Positions 38,145 to 46,447 of a stretch of 64,000 nt of DNA are shown in pieces. This DNA comes from Cognataquiflexum aquatile (GTDB lineage: Bacteria > Bacteroidota > Bacteroidia > Cytophagales > Cyclobacteriaceae). Position numbers and translations under genes: made by a program. The stretch is taken from contig NZ_QMIK01000004.1 in NCBI RefSeq assembly GCF_003316845.1, forward strand, positions 682,001 to 746,000. Reading direction: 5' to 3'. The notes beneath the pieces were generated by a model, which saw only the letters and a list, made by a program, of their open reading frames with translations, did no database searches and had not been told where the DNA came from. Each line of letters starts with the position of its first letter. The first letter of the stretch is position 1.

Positions 38145-38912
38145 AATATAGTGGGATTTGGTGAGGGTTTTGTCAAAAAACAAAATGCCGCATTCATAAA
38201 AATCCAAGCTGATGACCACGTGAGGATGGGATTTTATTTTTTCCCAAGCTTGGTTCATTTCTTTTGACCAATGGATATCTGCAATGGCGAGGATGCTGCT
38301 TTCTTTGATTTTTGGCAGCAACAATTCAAAATAATCGACGGTAGCCCGGTAAGTATGGTTGGCATCCAAAAGTGCGAAATCTACAGGATGGTTTTTTTCT
38401 AATATGTACGGAAGAGAATTTTTCAGATTGCCCAATACATAATGTGTGTTTTGGGGTTTTTGGAATTCCTGGGCCTTTTGCCAAAGCGCAACCGAACCTT
38501 CAAAAGTAAATAAAGTGCCTTTGGTAGCTTTGGCCAAATAGCGGGTATTGACCCCGACGCATGTTCCCAATTCAAAAACGTTCTGGGCGGGAGTTTTGGA
38601 ACAAAAAAATTGATAAAGCTGTGAAAATTTGCGGGTGCTGGTACTGTATCTGGTGACTGAAGAAATCTTTCTTGTAGATGAAGTCAATTTTTTGGAACCG
38701 GCTCCAAAATCCTCGATTTCACAGGTTTCATGGTTGGCAAGAAGGACTTTTCTGAATTCCTCAAACTCGAGGTCTTCATTTTTTGACTGTTGGAGATGGC
38801 CCAAGAGGCCGTTGTAAATATCAAAAACAAAAGGCGACTGAATCGCAAACTGGTCTTCTTTGACCAGCCAATAACGCAAAAAGGAGAGGAATGGATATAA
38901 CTGCTGCTTCAA
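38133..38912 (-). CDS. Class I SAM-dependent methyltransferase (O-methyltransferase-like)
   Basis: This 259-residue protein has a Rossmann methyltransferase core: FELGTCVGVNTRYLAKA (motif I), FALLDANHTYRATVDYFELL, and an acidic residue in ILAIADIHWSKEM. The arrangement resembles class I O-methyltransferases (Methyltransf_24 type). A helical N-terminal extension of about 100 residues is present. The substrate is unknown. apaG ends two bases upstream on the same strand. Confidence 0.85.
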   Translation of the reverse strand: MKQQLYPFLSFLRYWLVKEDQFAIQSPFVFDIYNGLLGHLQQSKNEDLEFEEFRKVLLANHETCEIEDFGAGSKKLTSSTRKISSVTRYSTSTRKFSQLYQFFCSKTPAQNVFELGTCVGVNTRYLAKATKGTLFTFEGSVALWQKAQEFQKPQNTHYVLGNLKNSLPYILEKNHPVDFALLDANHTYRATVDYFELLLPKIKESSILAIADIHWSKEMNQAWEKIKSHPHVVISLDFYECGILFFDKTLTKSHYILHY

Positions 38913-38914
38913 GT

Positions 38915-39301
38915 TTAATTGTCGAAGATATCCGCAATCAACTGAAATTCAGGAATTTTTACTTCAAGAACTTTTCCGTCAAACAACTTTTCCATATAAA
39001 AAGAACCCCTCATTTTTCCCAAGCCTGATTTTAGGTTACAGCCCGACACATATTCATGTACGTACCCCGGCTCAAGGATAGGCTGTTGCCCGACTACTCC
39101 GTCACCCTGAACAGTTTTGGCAGCATCACCGGCATCGAAAATCTCCCATTTTCTCCGCATCAGCTGTATGGTATGCGGACTGTTGTTTTCTATATTTACT
39201 TTGTAGGTAAATACATAATGATGTTGGTGGGGACTTGAAAATTCTGCCTGATAGGTGACTTCAACAGTGACTTTAATTCCTTGGGTAACAGCTGTAACCA
39301 T
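38915..39301 (-). CDS. apaG: ApaG-domain protein
   Basis: This 128-residue protein is a single ApaG beta-sandwich: HYVFTYKVNIENNSPHTIQL, then GDGVVGQQPILEPGYVHEY and GKMRGSFYMEKLFDG. ApaG was linked to cobalt and magnesium resistance in enteric bacteria, but its biochemical activity is uncertain. It is divergent from ung. Confidence 0.94.
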   Translation of the reverse strand: MVTAVTQGIKVTVEVTYQAEFSSPHQHHYVFTYKVNIENNSPHTIQLMRRKWEIFDAGDAAKTVQGDGVVGQQPILEPGYVHEYVSGCNLKSGLGKMRGSFYMEKLFDGKVLEVKIPEFQLIADIFDN

Positions 39302-39378
39302 TTGTTTTTTTTTATTGGGATTTAAAAATTCGAAAACTTTGCCTTAATTCCAAATTATCTTATTAATACGATACAAAA

Positions 39379-40041
39379 ATGGATGTAAAAATTGAAACGG
39401 GGTGGAAAAATCTTCTTGAGGAGGAATTTTCAAAACCATATTTCATTGATCTGGCAGGATTTGTAAAATCAGAATACCAGAACGAGGTGATATATCCTAA
39501 AGGTAAAGAGATTTTCAATGCCTTTGACCATTGTCCTATAGAGAAACTGAAAGTAGTCATCCTTGGTCAAGATCCCTATCATGGACCGGGTCAGGCGCAT
39601 GGGCTTTCATTTTCTGTGAGAGAAGGTATTCCATTTCCTCCCAGCTTGCTCAATATTTTCAAAGAAATCAACCGGGATCTTGGTCAATCTATGCCTCCCC
39701 ATGGTGACCTGACCAAATGGGCCGATCAGGGCGTCTTGCTGTTGAATGCCACCCTTACGGTACGTGCCCATCAGGCAGGATCTCACCAAAACAAAGGTTG
39801 GGAGCTTTTCACAGATGCTGTGATCAGGAAAATTGTTGCTAGCAGGCAGAATATCGTCTTTATGCTTTGGGGGGCTTATGCCCAAAAGAAAGCGGCATTT
39901 ATTGATGAAGACAAGCATCTCAAACTCCATGCACCCCATCCAAGTCCGCTTTCGGCACACAGGGGTTTTTTGGGATGCGGCCATTTTTCCAAAGCCAATG
40001 CTTACCTTAAGGGAATGGGTATAGGGGAGATTATGTGGTAG
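39379..40041 (+). CDS. ung: Uracil-DNA glycosylase
   Basis: This 220-residue protein is a family 1 UDG: VVILGQDPYHGPGQAHGLSF with the catalytic Asp, VLLLNATLTVRAHQAGSH, and the DNA-intercalation motif HPSPLSAHRGFLGCGHFS. It removes uracil from DNA to start base excision repair. An array of heptamers with a hairpin follows its stop. Confidence 0.97.
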   Translation: MDVKIETGWKNLLEEEFSKPYFIDLAGFVKSEYQNEVIYPKGKEIFNAFDHCPIEKLKVVILGQDPYHGPGQAHGLSFSVREGIPFPPSLLNIFKEINRDLGQSMPPHGDLTKWADQGVLLLNATLTVRAHQAGSHQNKGWELFTDAVIRKIVASRQNIVFMLWGAYAQKKAAFIDEDKHLKLHAPHPSPLSAHRGFLGCGHFSKANAYLKGMGIGEIMW

Positions 40042-40043
40042 TA

Positions 40044-40082
40044 GTCCACAGTCCACAGTCGACAGTCGACCGTGGACTGTGG
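40044..40082. terminator. Heptamer array forming a hairpin between convergent genes
   Basis: Four heptamers (GTCCACA, GTCCACA, GTCGACA, GTCGACC) are followed by their inverse, so CCACAGTCCAC (40046-40056) pairs with GTGGACTGTGG (40072-40082). It sits between ung and the SMP-30 gene, which converge. It may terminate both, but no T run follows. Confidence 0.6.
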
Positions 40083-40116
40083 TCAAATTCAGGGGTTTTC
40101 CAATTTTTAATCCCTT

Positions 40117-41034
40117 TTACCAAACACCTCTCACCTTCATGTCGAGGGTATATACTTTATCGGTGGCGGTAATGAACAGGGTATTGCGCTCAGTTCCACC
40201 AAAAACCACATTGGCGGTCCATCTCTCAGGAAGGGGGATGTAGGCAATCTGCTCACCTTTTGGGTTGAAAACAGTGACACCTTTTCCTGTGAGGTAGACA
40301 TTTCCTTTGTTGTCGATGGTCATTCCATCTGATCCCATTTCACAGAATAACTTCCTGTTTTTTAGGTAGCCATCCTCTTCGATTTCATAGACGTAGGTTT
40401 TGTTGTCACCAATATCGGCCACATACAATTTTTTGCCGTCGGGTGTTCCGACCAGGCCATTTGGTTTGACAAGATTTTCGTCTACCCTAAAAAACTGAAC
40501 CCTGTCCGGCGCCAAATAGTAAAGATGCTCGCCATCCTGCTCCATTTCCTGACTTCTTCCGGTCCACCAAGGTCTTTTGTACAAAGGGTCGGTGAGGTAC
40601 AGGCCTCCATTTGGAGCAATCCAGACATCATTTGGTCCATTCAGTTTTTTCCCTTTGAAGTTTTCGATCAGGACTTTTGCATTCCCTTTGTCATCTATGG
40701 CGATCAGTTGGTTTTCCTGGTCCGCACAGGAAATCAAAATGTCTCTTCTATCAAAATACATCCCATTGGACCTTTTGGTACCTTCTTTGAAAAGAGTCAC
40801 TTCATTTCTTGTCGCTGACCATTTGTAAATTTTGTCATTGGGTTGGTCTGTAAAATAGACATCACCTGTGCGGTGTACTGCCGGTCCTTCCGTAAAGCTG
40901 TAGCCTTCACCTACTTTGACCAATTCTGCGTTTTTGGCAACGACACTTCCTCTGTCAAATTCTTGGGATTGGGCGTTGCTCATGAAAATGACAGCTAGGA
41001 TTGCAGTGAAGAAGTATTTTTTTGAGGTTATCAT
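40117..41034 (-). CDS. SMP-30/gluconolactonase-family exported protein
   Basis: This 305-residue protein has a signal peptide (cleavage near NAQSQ) and a six-bladed propeller of the SMP-30/gluconolaconase/LRE type: SFTEGPAVHRTGDVYFTD, KLNGPNDVWIAPNGGLYLTD, KPNGLVGTPDGKKLYVAD. The conserved Glu, Asn and Asp in these motifs bind the divalent metal. Such enzymes hydrolyse sugar lactones. The gene starts eight bases after the nuclease-like gene upstream, so the two are co-transcribed. Confidence 0.92.
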   Translation of the reverse strand: MITSKKYFFTAILAVIFMSNAQSQEFDRGSVVAKNAELVKVGEGYSFTEGPAVHRTGDVYFTDQPNDKIYKWSATRNEVTLFKEGTKRSNGMYFDRRDILISCADQENQLIAIDDKGNAKVLIENFKGKKLNGPNDVWIAPNGGLYLTDPLYKRPWWTGRSQEMEQDGEHLYYLAPDRVQFFRVDENLVKPNGLVGTPDGKKLYVADIGDNKTYVYEIEEDGYLKNRKLFCEMGSDGMTIDNKGNVYLTGKGVTVFNPKGEQIAYIPLPERWTANVVFGGTERNTLFITATDKVYTLDMKVRGVW

Positions 41035-41042
41035 AGGGTTGT

Positions 41043-41999
41043 TTATTGGGTAATAAATTCAGTCCAAAGTGGAAAATGATCAGAAAGGCGGAAAGATAAT
41101 TGAGAAATTGTATAGTTCCTATCCTTGAGTACATGGTCGCGAAAATCCACTATCCCTCCCTGCACATACTTCAGGTTGATGTTGTTTTCAAACCACGCCA
41201 CTTGGTCGTAGAATGTATTGGTTTTTTTGAAAACGGTCCTGTCCTGTTCCTGAAGGTCATTGGGGATAAAAAGTCCGGTAGAAATGAAAGCATCAAAGGT
41301 CGGATCTCCCTTTCGCATCAGGTTAAAATCCCCCAAAGTCAGCAGGCTATGGTTCCAAGAGGCCATCTCTTTGGACCAATCCAAAATCCAGTCGGCAATG
41401 GCTTGGATCTCCCCAACCCGATCTTTTGATTTTGAACCAAAGAGGACATGGAGGGTCAATAACACAAAAGTACTTTTGCCGGCCTTGAAACTCACCCCAT
41501 ATGGAGTCCTCGCAAATTGGCGCTTCAGGGCATCGGTATGGATTTCCTTGTTTTTCTCCAAAACCTCATCGGGAATGACGATCTCGCAGGCAAGTCCGGA
41601 CAATTTTACTTTCCTGGTATCAAAGATAAAGGCAAGCCTTTCATTGTTTCCCTTTGATCCTGCGGTGACATCGGTCATCAAAAAACTCCAGTCTGAACCC
41701 AACAGGTGCATGGTTTCCCTTAATCCTTTGAAGTTTCCCCGCACTTCCTGAACCGCAATGATGTCAAATCTTTTGATGATCTCGACAATACAAAGCAGGG
41801 CATGGGCATCTCTTTTTGGGGAGTCATTTTCCTCGGATTGCCATTTCATGGTGATATCGCCAAACATCCGGATATTCCATGTGCAGATCAGGACGTTCTT
41901 GTCCAGTTTTTTGGCAGGGATGGTATAGTCCAAAAATCCGCGGAAAGCATCCAATTCGTCTTGTATTTCTTTTGGAGGGGAAAATAGATTGATTGACAT
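41043..41999 (-). CDS. Endonuclease/exonuclease/phosphatase (EEP) family protein
   Basis: This 318-residue protein has the EEP fold motifs: LICTWNIRMFGD (Asn), IIAVQEVRGNF (Glu), LLTLGDFNLMRK (Asp and Asn), and LSDHFPLWTEF (Asp-His). These proteins cleave phosphodiester or phosphate-ester bonds in nucleic acids, lipids or small molecules. There is no signal peptide, so it is probably cytoplasmic. It heads an operon with the SMP-30 gene. Confidence 0.92.
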   Translation of the reverse strand: MSINLFSPPKEIQDELDAFRGFLDYTIPAKKLDKNVLICTWNIRMFGDITMKWQSEENDSPKRDAHALLCIVEIIKRFDIIAVQEVRGNFKGLRETMHLLGSDWSFLMTDVTAGSKGNNERLAFIFDTRKVKLSGLACEIVIPDEVLEKNKEIHTDALKRQFARTPYGVSFKAGKSTFVLLTLHVLFGSKSKDRVGEIQAIADWILDWSKEMASWNHSLLTLGDFNLMRKGDPTFDAFISTGLFIPNDLQEQDRTVFKKTNTFYDQVAWFENNINLKYVQGGIVDFRDHVLKDRNYTISQLSFRLSDHFPLWTEFITQ

Positions 42000-42081
42000 C
42001 TTAAAACAGAGAAAGAGGGAGAAGAATGATATGAAAATTGCAAAAGCTTACTATTTTTATCAAAACCCAATTTAATTGTTT

Positions 42082-43638
42082 ATGACCAATATTGAGAAAA
42101 AACCCAAAACCTTTTTGGACAGATTTTTGGATTTTATTGAAAAAGCAGGAAACAAGCTTCCCGATCCTGCAATTCTTTTTTTGATCCTGATGCTGTTTAC
42201 CTGGGTGCTTTCCGCCTTGCTATCACCGATTGACTTTGGCGCTGTAGACCCGAGAAGCGGGGGAGAGCTACGAATACAAAACCTCCTTACCGGAACGCAG
42301 TTTGCGGCTTTCTTTGCGAATATGACCGGCGTATTTATCAATTTTCCTCCTTTGGGAGTGGTGTTGCTGGCGATGTTAGGAGTAGGGGTGGCTGAACATT
42401 CCGGATTTATCAATGCGGGTTTGAAATTTTTATTGGGAGTCACACCCAAAATGTTGCTTACACCGATTTTGGTTTTGGTGGCCATTATCAGCCATACTGC
42501 CGCAGATGCGGGGTATGTATTGGTGATTCCGCTGGGGGGCGTGATTTTCTATGCAGCCGGAAGACATCCACTTGCAGGCATTGCGGCGGCTTTTGCGGGA
42601 GTTTCCGGAGGATTCAGCGCCAATTTTATTCCTTCGAGCATTGATCCGCTGATACAGAGTTTTACCCAATCCGCAGCACAGATCATCGATCCGGAGATTG
42701 TGCTTAATCCGTTGAACAATATCTTTTTTACAGGCCTTTCAAGTCTTGTGGTCATCGCGGTTGTCTGGTTCCTGACTGACCGGGTGGTAGAACCACGGTT
42801 GAACAAGAATGTAATCGTAGATAATAATCTACATGACATTCCAAAGATAGAAGTCCTGAACAACAGGGAAAAAAGCGCATTTTGGCTAGCATTTGGTATC
42901 ATGTTTCTGTGTGTTATTGGCTTGTTTTTTTGGGCTTATCCACAGGACTCGGCATTGAGGGATGCCACAGGTGAGATTACCTCAAGGGATGCGCCGCTGA
43001 TGAAATCCATTGTGCCTTTGATTTTTATATTATTCTGGATTCCCGGATTGCTCTATGGTTTTGCGGCAGGGACATACAAGAATATGAAAGATATGGTCGC
43101 TTCCATGAGCAAAGCCATGGGAAGTATGGCGTACTATATCGTGATGGCTTTTTTCTGTGCCTTGTTTATTGATGCTTTTGGCAAATCCAATATCGGGGCA
43201 CTGACGGCTTTGAAAGGTGCCAATTTCCTTCAGTCATTGAATCTGCCTTCCCAAATTACCATCGTAGGCATTGTGATTTTGACATCCTTGGTCAATTTAT
43301 TGGTAGGGTCGGCTTCTGCGAAGTGGGCCTTGATCAGTCCTATATTTGTGCCGATGTTGATGCAGCTGGGTATATCCCCTGATTTGACGCAGGCAGCTTA
43401 CCGTGTTGGGGATTCGGTTTCCAATATCATTACCCCTTTGCTGCCGTATTTTCCACTGATTGTGGTATTCTGTCAGCGGTATGTCAAGTCCACCGGGATC
43501 GGAACCCTCGTTTCAATGATGATTCCTTACTCCCTTATGCTATTGGTAACCTGGACTTTGTTCTTGCTGATTTATTGGACATTGGGGATTCCACTCGGGC
43601 TGCAAAGTACCTATGAGTATGTGATGACGGTTCCGTGA
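42082..43638 (+). CDS. AbgT-family transporter
   Basis: This protein of about 518 residues has many membrane spans and the AbgT motifs: RFLDFIEKAGNKLPDPAILF at the start, SHTAADAGYVLVIPLGG, VSGGFSANFIPSSIDPLIQS, and GSASAKWALISPIFVPML. AbgT proteins carry p-aminobenzoyl-glutamate or act as antimetabolite (sulfonamide) pumps; which applies here cannot be told. ATG 42082 is used; an in-frame TTG at 42076 precedes it. Confidence 0.94.
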   Translation: MTNIEKKPKTFLDRFLDFIEKAGNKLPDPAILFLILMLFTWVLSALLSPIDFGAVDPRSGGELRIQNLLTGTQFAAFFANMTGVFINFPPLGVVLLAMLGVGVAEHSGFINAGLKFLLGVTPKMLLTPILVLVAIISHTAADAGYVLVIPLGGVIFYAAGRHPLAGIAAAFAGVSGGFSANFIPSSIDPLIQSFTQSAAQIIDPEIVLNPLNNIFFTGLSSLVVIAVVWFLTDRVVEPRLNKNVIVDNNLHDIPKIEVLNNREKSAFWLAFGIMFLCVIGLFFWAYPQDSALRDATGEITSRDAPLMKSIVPLIFILFWIPGLLYGFAAGTYKNMKDMVASMSKAMGSMAYYIVMAFFCALFIDAFGKSNIGALTALKGANFLQSLNLPSQITIVGIVILTSLVNLLVGSASAKWALISPIFVPMLMQLGISPDLTQAAYRVGDSVSNIITPLLPYFPLIVVFCQRYVKSTGIGTLVSMMIPYSLMLLVTWTLFLLIYWTLGIPLGLQSTYEYVMTVP

Positions 43639-43703
43639 TTTATTGGGGATAAAAAGGATTGAAGGCAGTTGCTGACTTCTTAGGCTAATTCTTTATCAAA
43701 TCC

Positions 43704-43737
43704 GATATTTATTGATATTGGATATTTATTGATATGG
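43704..43737 (+). repeat. Two 17-bp direct repeats
   Basis: GATATTTATTGATATTG (43704-43720) is directly followed by GATATTTATTGATATGG. They lie in the short gap between the convergent AbgT and ATPase genes. No terminator was recognised there. Confidence 0.6.
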
Positions 43738-43841
43738 GTATCCGCCATGTTGCACTTTGGGCTTATAGGTGACTTTATCGGATGCGGATACTTAATTTGA
43801 GTTTGGGAAAATTGTACCCACTGAAAATAAAAAAATGGCTT

Positions 43842-44627
43842 CTACAAATACCTCAAAAATGCCTCAGGGTTGTTGAGGAAGTTTTTCAGAATGGTAAAAT
43901 GCTCGGTGTCTTCGTAATTGACCTTTTGGATATTTTCCGAAAACTGATAAATCGTCGAATTGGGTAAAGTCATCAAAATAGGAGAGTGGGTGGCGATGAT
44001 GAACTGGCAACCGTGGTTTTCTGAGAGATTTTTGATCAATGAGAAAAGGGCCAACTGCCGCTGTGGCGAGAGCGCCGCTTCCGGTTCGTCGATCAGATAG
44101 ATTCCTTCTGCCTGTAACCTTCCCTGCAATACTTTCAAAAATCCCTCTCCGTGGGAGACTTCTGTCAGGTCCCCGTACTTGCGAAGCAAAGCTTCCTTTT
44201 GACCATGGACCGCGCCGACGGCCAACTTCAAGCCTGTGCCGCTCAATTGCTTTTCAAAATCCACAATGTCTCCTTTGAATTCTTGGTCGATATTCCTGAG
44301 ACGCTTTACAAATCCAAAATAGTCCTCCGCCCTAAAGAAAAACCCCCGATAAGCCTTCTTCTTCCAAGAAGTTATGATGGCTTCACCGAATGCTTTTACT
44401 CCTTCCAAAGTTTCATCCCTTTCCAAATCATTGCTTCCGATGGCAGGAAGGTTAAGCTTGATTGCCAATGCTTTAAGCAGGGTAGATTTGCCTGAACCAT
44501 TCTCCCCGACAAAAACTGTGATAGGGGTAGTAAATGACATGGAACCTAACTCCCTGAATGCCGGTAAGGTAAAAGGGAAGTGGGTTTGCGGTCCTGAAGG
44601 AAGGTGGATTTGGCTGAGGTAGTACAT
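43842..44627 (-). CDS. AAA/ABC-type ATPase of the small predicted-ATPase family
   Basis: This 261-residue protein has a complete ABC-type ATPase core: Walker A FVGENGSGKSTLLKAL (about residues 39-54), a signature-like SHGEGFLKVLQ, Walker B GIYLIDEPEAALSP and the switch histidine in FIIATHSPILM. No membrane partner or nuclease neighbour is present. Stand-alone ATPases of this type (COG3910-like) are of unknown function. Its upstream region is filled with tandem repeats. Confidence 0.88.
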   Translation of the reverse strand: MYYLSQIHLPSGPQTHFPFTLPAFRELGSMSFTTPITVFVGENGSGKSTLLKALAIKLNLPAIGSNDLERDETLEGVKAFGEAIITSWKKKAYRGFFFRAEDYFGFVKRLRNIDQEFKGDIVDFEKQLSGTGLKLAVGAVHGQKEALLRKYGDLTEVSHGEGFLKVLQGRLQAEGIYLIDEPEAALSPQRQLALFSLIKNLSENHGCQFIIATHSPILMTLPNSTIYQFSENIQKVNYEDTEHFTILKNFLNNPEAFLRYL

Positions 44628-44669
44628 TGTTTAGGAGGATTCTTGTGACTACGAGGATGGTTTTTTCTT

Positions 44670-44728
44670 TGTTGTAGGTGTTGTATTTGTTGTAGTGGTT
44701 GTAATTGTTGTACTGGTTGTAATTGTTG
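44670..44728 (+). repeat. 9-bp minisatellite upstream of the ATPase gene
   Basis: Six to seven 9-bp units follow one another: TGTTGTAGG, TGTTGTATT, TGTTGTAGT, GGTTGTAAT, TGTTGTACT, GGTTGTAAT, TGTTGTCTG. The same family occurs at 63765-63845 and, inverted, at 62.6-63.3 kb. Confidence 0.75.
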
Positions 44729-44816
44729 TCTGCTTCGCGTTGTCGAGTTATCCGCTTCGCGTTGTCGAGTTGTCTGCTTCGCGTTGTCGGGTTATCAGCT
44801 TCGCGTTGTCGGGTTT
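44729..44816 (+). repeat. Four tandem copies of a 22-bp unit
   Basis: Units start at 44729, 44751, 44773 and 44795, with the shared core GCTTCGCGTTGTCG. There are two or three variable bases per unit and no spacers, so it is not a CRISPR array. The inverse motif (CTCGACAAC, GCAGCAGACAA) recurs at 62.7 and 63.1 kb. Confidence 0.85.
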
Positions 44817-45100
44817 TCATTGTTTTAGAGGAATCAGTCTTGCATCTTGTGTCTTATTTAGACAAGTTACTTTTTTAACCAAAATCACCGAAGGAATCGA
44901 AGGTTTCTTTTTTTCTTTTAAAGGTGTTGGATTCTATTTTAGATGAAAATCAGTGAACATTCCAATGAAATAATAGGTGAAAGTGATTTTTAATAAAATA
45001 AAAAATCACTGTGGTTCAAATCAATTATTTAAAATTTGGAATGCCATATCCAAGTAATGCCCTCTTTCTAATTTTATCATGTAATCAAACAACATGAACC

Positions 45101-45547
45101 ATGGGCTCCAAACTTAGAATTCTCCTCCTTTTTTTTGGATTTTATTGGATGTCCTGTACCAGGTATGAGGACTTGTCCCAGACTTACGATTTATCTCAAA
45201 ACGTCTCTTTTTCGAACTTTGATACCTTGCTTGCTTTTCAGGAAGACGAGGAATACTATATCCGGTTGGTGGACAGTTCAGAGTTTTATTTTCTGGTAGA
45301 CAAAAGGTCCAATCAGAGTATTTCCGGTTACATTACTTCTTCTGCGCCCACCGTGGAGTTTCCAAAAGCCAAGTATCAAGAGATTAAGTTACAACAGATA
45401 GCCCAAGCAAAAGTCAGGGTAATCGATGCGCTCAAAACCTTTGTCTTGGTGGCTTTGGTTGTCGGGATCTTGATGCTTTCAGGTGTTTGTGTTCTCATTA
45501 TCCTTGCTGAACCGGGGAATGAGTCAAAAAAATACTGGCTGTTTTGA
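45101..45547 (+). CDS. Hypothetical lipoprotein with C-terminal membrane span
   Basis: I do not recognise a family. The 148-residue protein starts with a signal peptide and a possible lipobox (FYWMSCTRYE). The middle part is beta-rich (YYIRLVDSSEFYFLVDKRSN), and residues of about 112-136 form a hydrophobic span (TFVLVALVVGILMLSGVCVL). It is probably an envelope protein. The four-copy tandem repeat begins 56 bp after its stop. Confidence 0.7.
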   Translation: MGSKLRILLLFFGFYWMSCTRYEDLSQTYDLSQNVSFSNFDTLLAFQEDEEYYIRLVDSSEFYFLVDKRSNQSISGYITSSAPTVEFPKAKYQEIKLQQIAQAKVRVIDALKTFVLVALVVGILMLSGVCVLIILAEPGNESKKYWLF

Positions 45548-46447
45548 ATTGCTGATGGAATATAGCTTGGTACTTGGTACTCAATTCTTTGTTCAAAAAT
45601 GATTCCTCCCACTTCCCAACTTCCAACTTCCCTAAGATTTCTCCCTAAGGTCGAAATGACAAGGATAGGTATACTATGTTTTGGGCATTATTGATTAGGA
45701 GAGGCAATTTCACGGAACTTTAATCTCTGAAATCTTAATTTCGATGCCAGTTCTTTATTTATTCAACAGCTCCCAACATCCGTCATCCGTCATCCGTCAA
45801 ATCCTCCCACCTCCCAACTTCCCAACCTCCAACTTCTCTAAGATTTCTCCCTCTGGTCGAAATGACTAGGATAGGTATACTATGTTTTAGGCATTATTGA
45901 TTAGGAGAGGCAATTTCACAGAACTTTAGTCCCAGAAATCTTAATTTCGATGCCAATTCATTTTTTATTCAACAGCTCCCAACATCCGTCATCCGTCATC
46001 TGTCATCCGTCAAATCCTCCCACCTCCCAACTTCCAACTTCCCTAAGATTTCTCCCTCTGGTCGAAATGACAAGGATAAGAATACAATGTTTTGGGCATT
46101 ATTGATTAGGAGAGGCAATTTCACGGAATTTTAATCCCGGAAATCTTAATTTCTATGCCAATTCTTTATTTATTCAACAGCTTCCAACATCCGTCATCCG
46201 TCATCAGTCATCCGTCAAATCCTCCCACTTCCCAACCTCCAACTTCTCTAAGATTTCTCCCTCTGGTCGAAATGACAAGGATAGGAATACAATGTTTTGG
46301 GCATTATTGATTAGGAGAGGCAATTTCACGGAACTTTAATCCATGAAATCTTAATTTCTATGCCAATTCTATTTTTATTCAACAGCCCCAACATTCGTCA
46401 TCCGTCATCCGTCAAATCCTCCCATGTCACCTACTTCCTTCCTCCCT
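45548..46447. other. Repeat-filled intergenic region of 900 bp
   Basis: Nearly the whole gap is occupied by the 200-bp tandem repeat. Apart from that I see no gene or standard terminator between the two convergent genes. Confidence 0.6.
45604..46417 (+). repeat. Four tandem copies of a unit of about 200 bp
   Basis: Units start at 45604, 45802, 46015 and 46220 (lengths 198, 213, 205, 198) and a fifth begins at 46418. Each unit has the order TCCTCCCAC, AAGATTTCTCCC, GGTCGAAATGAC, GCATTATTGATTAGGAGAGG, CAATTTCAC, and ends with two to four ATCCGTC-like heptamers. Sequence identity between copies is high by eye. Heptamer number explains most of the length difference. Confidence 0.93.

Larger units (their letters stand above)
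44628..45100. other. Intergenic region of 473 bp
   Basis: The left part holds 9-bp and 22-bp tandem repeats (44670-44816). The remainder to 45100 is AT-rich with no recognisable gene. Promoters for both divergent genes should lie here but were not identified. Confidence 0.45.

Noticed and set aside
44473-44820. 115-residue minus-strand frame rich in Asn and Tyr
   Set aside because: It is a translation of the 9-bp and 22-bp tandem repeats continuing out of frame into the ATPase gene.
44670-46440. CRISPR array
   Set aside because: The repeats abut without unique spacers, unit lengths are 9, 22 and about 200 bp, and no cas gene is present.
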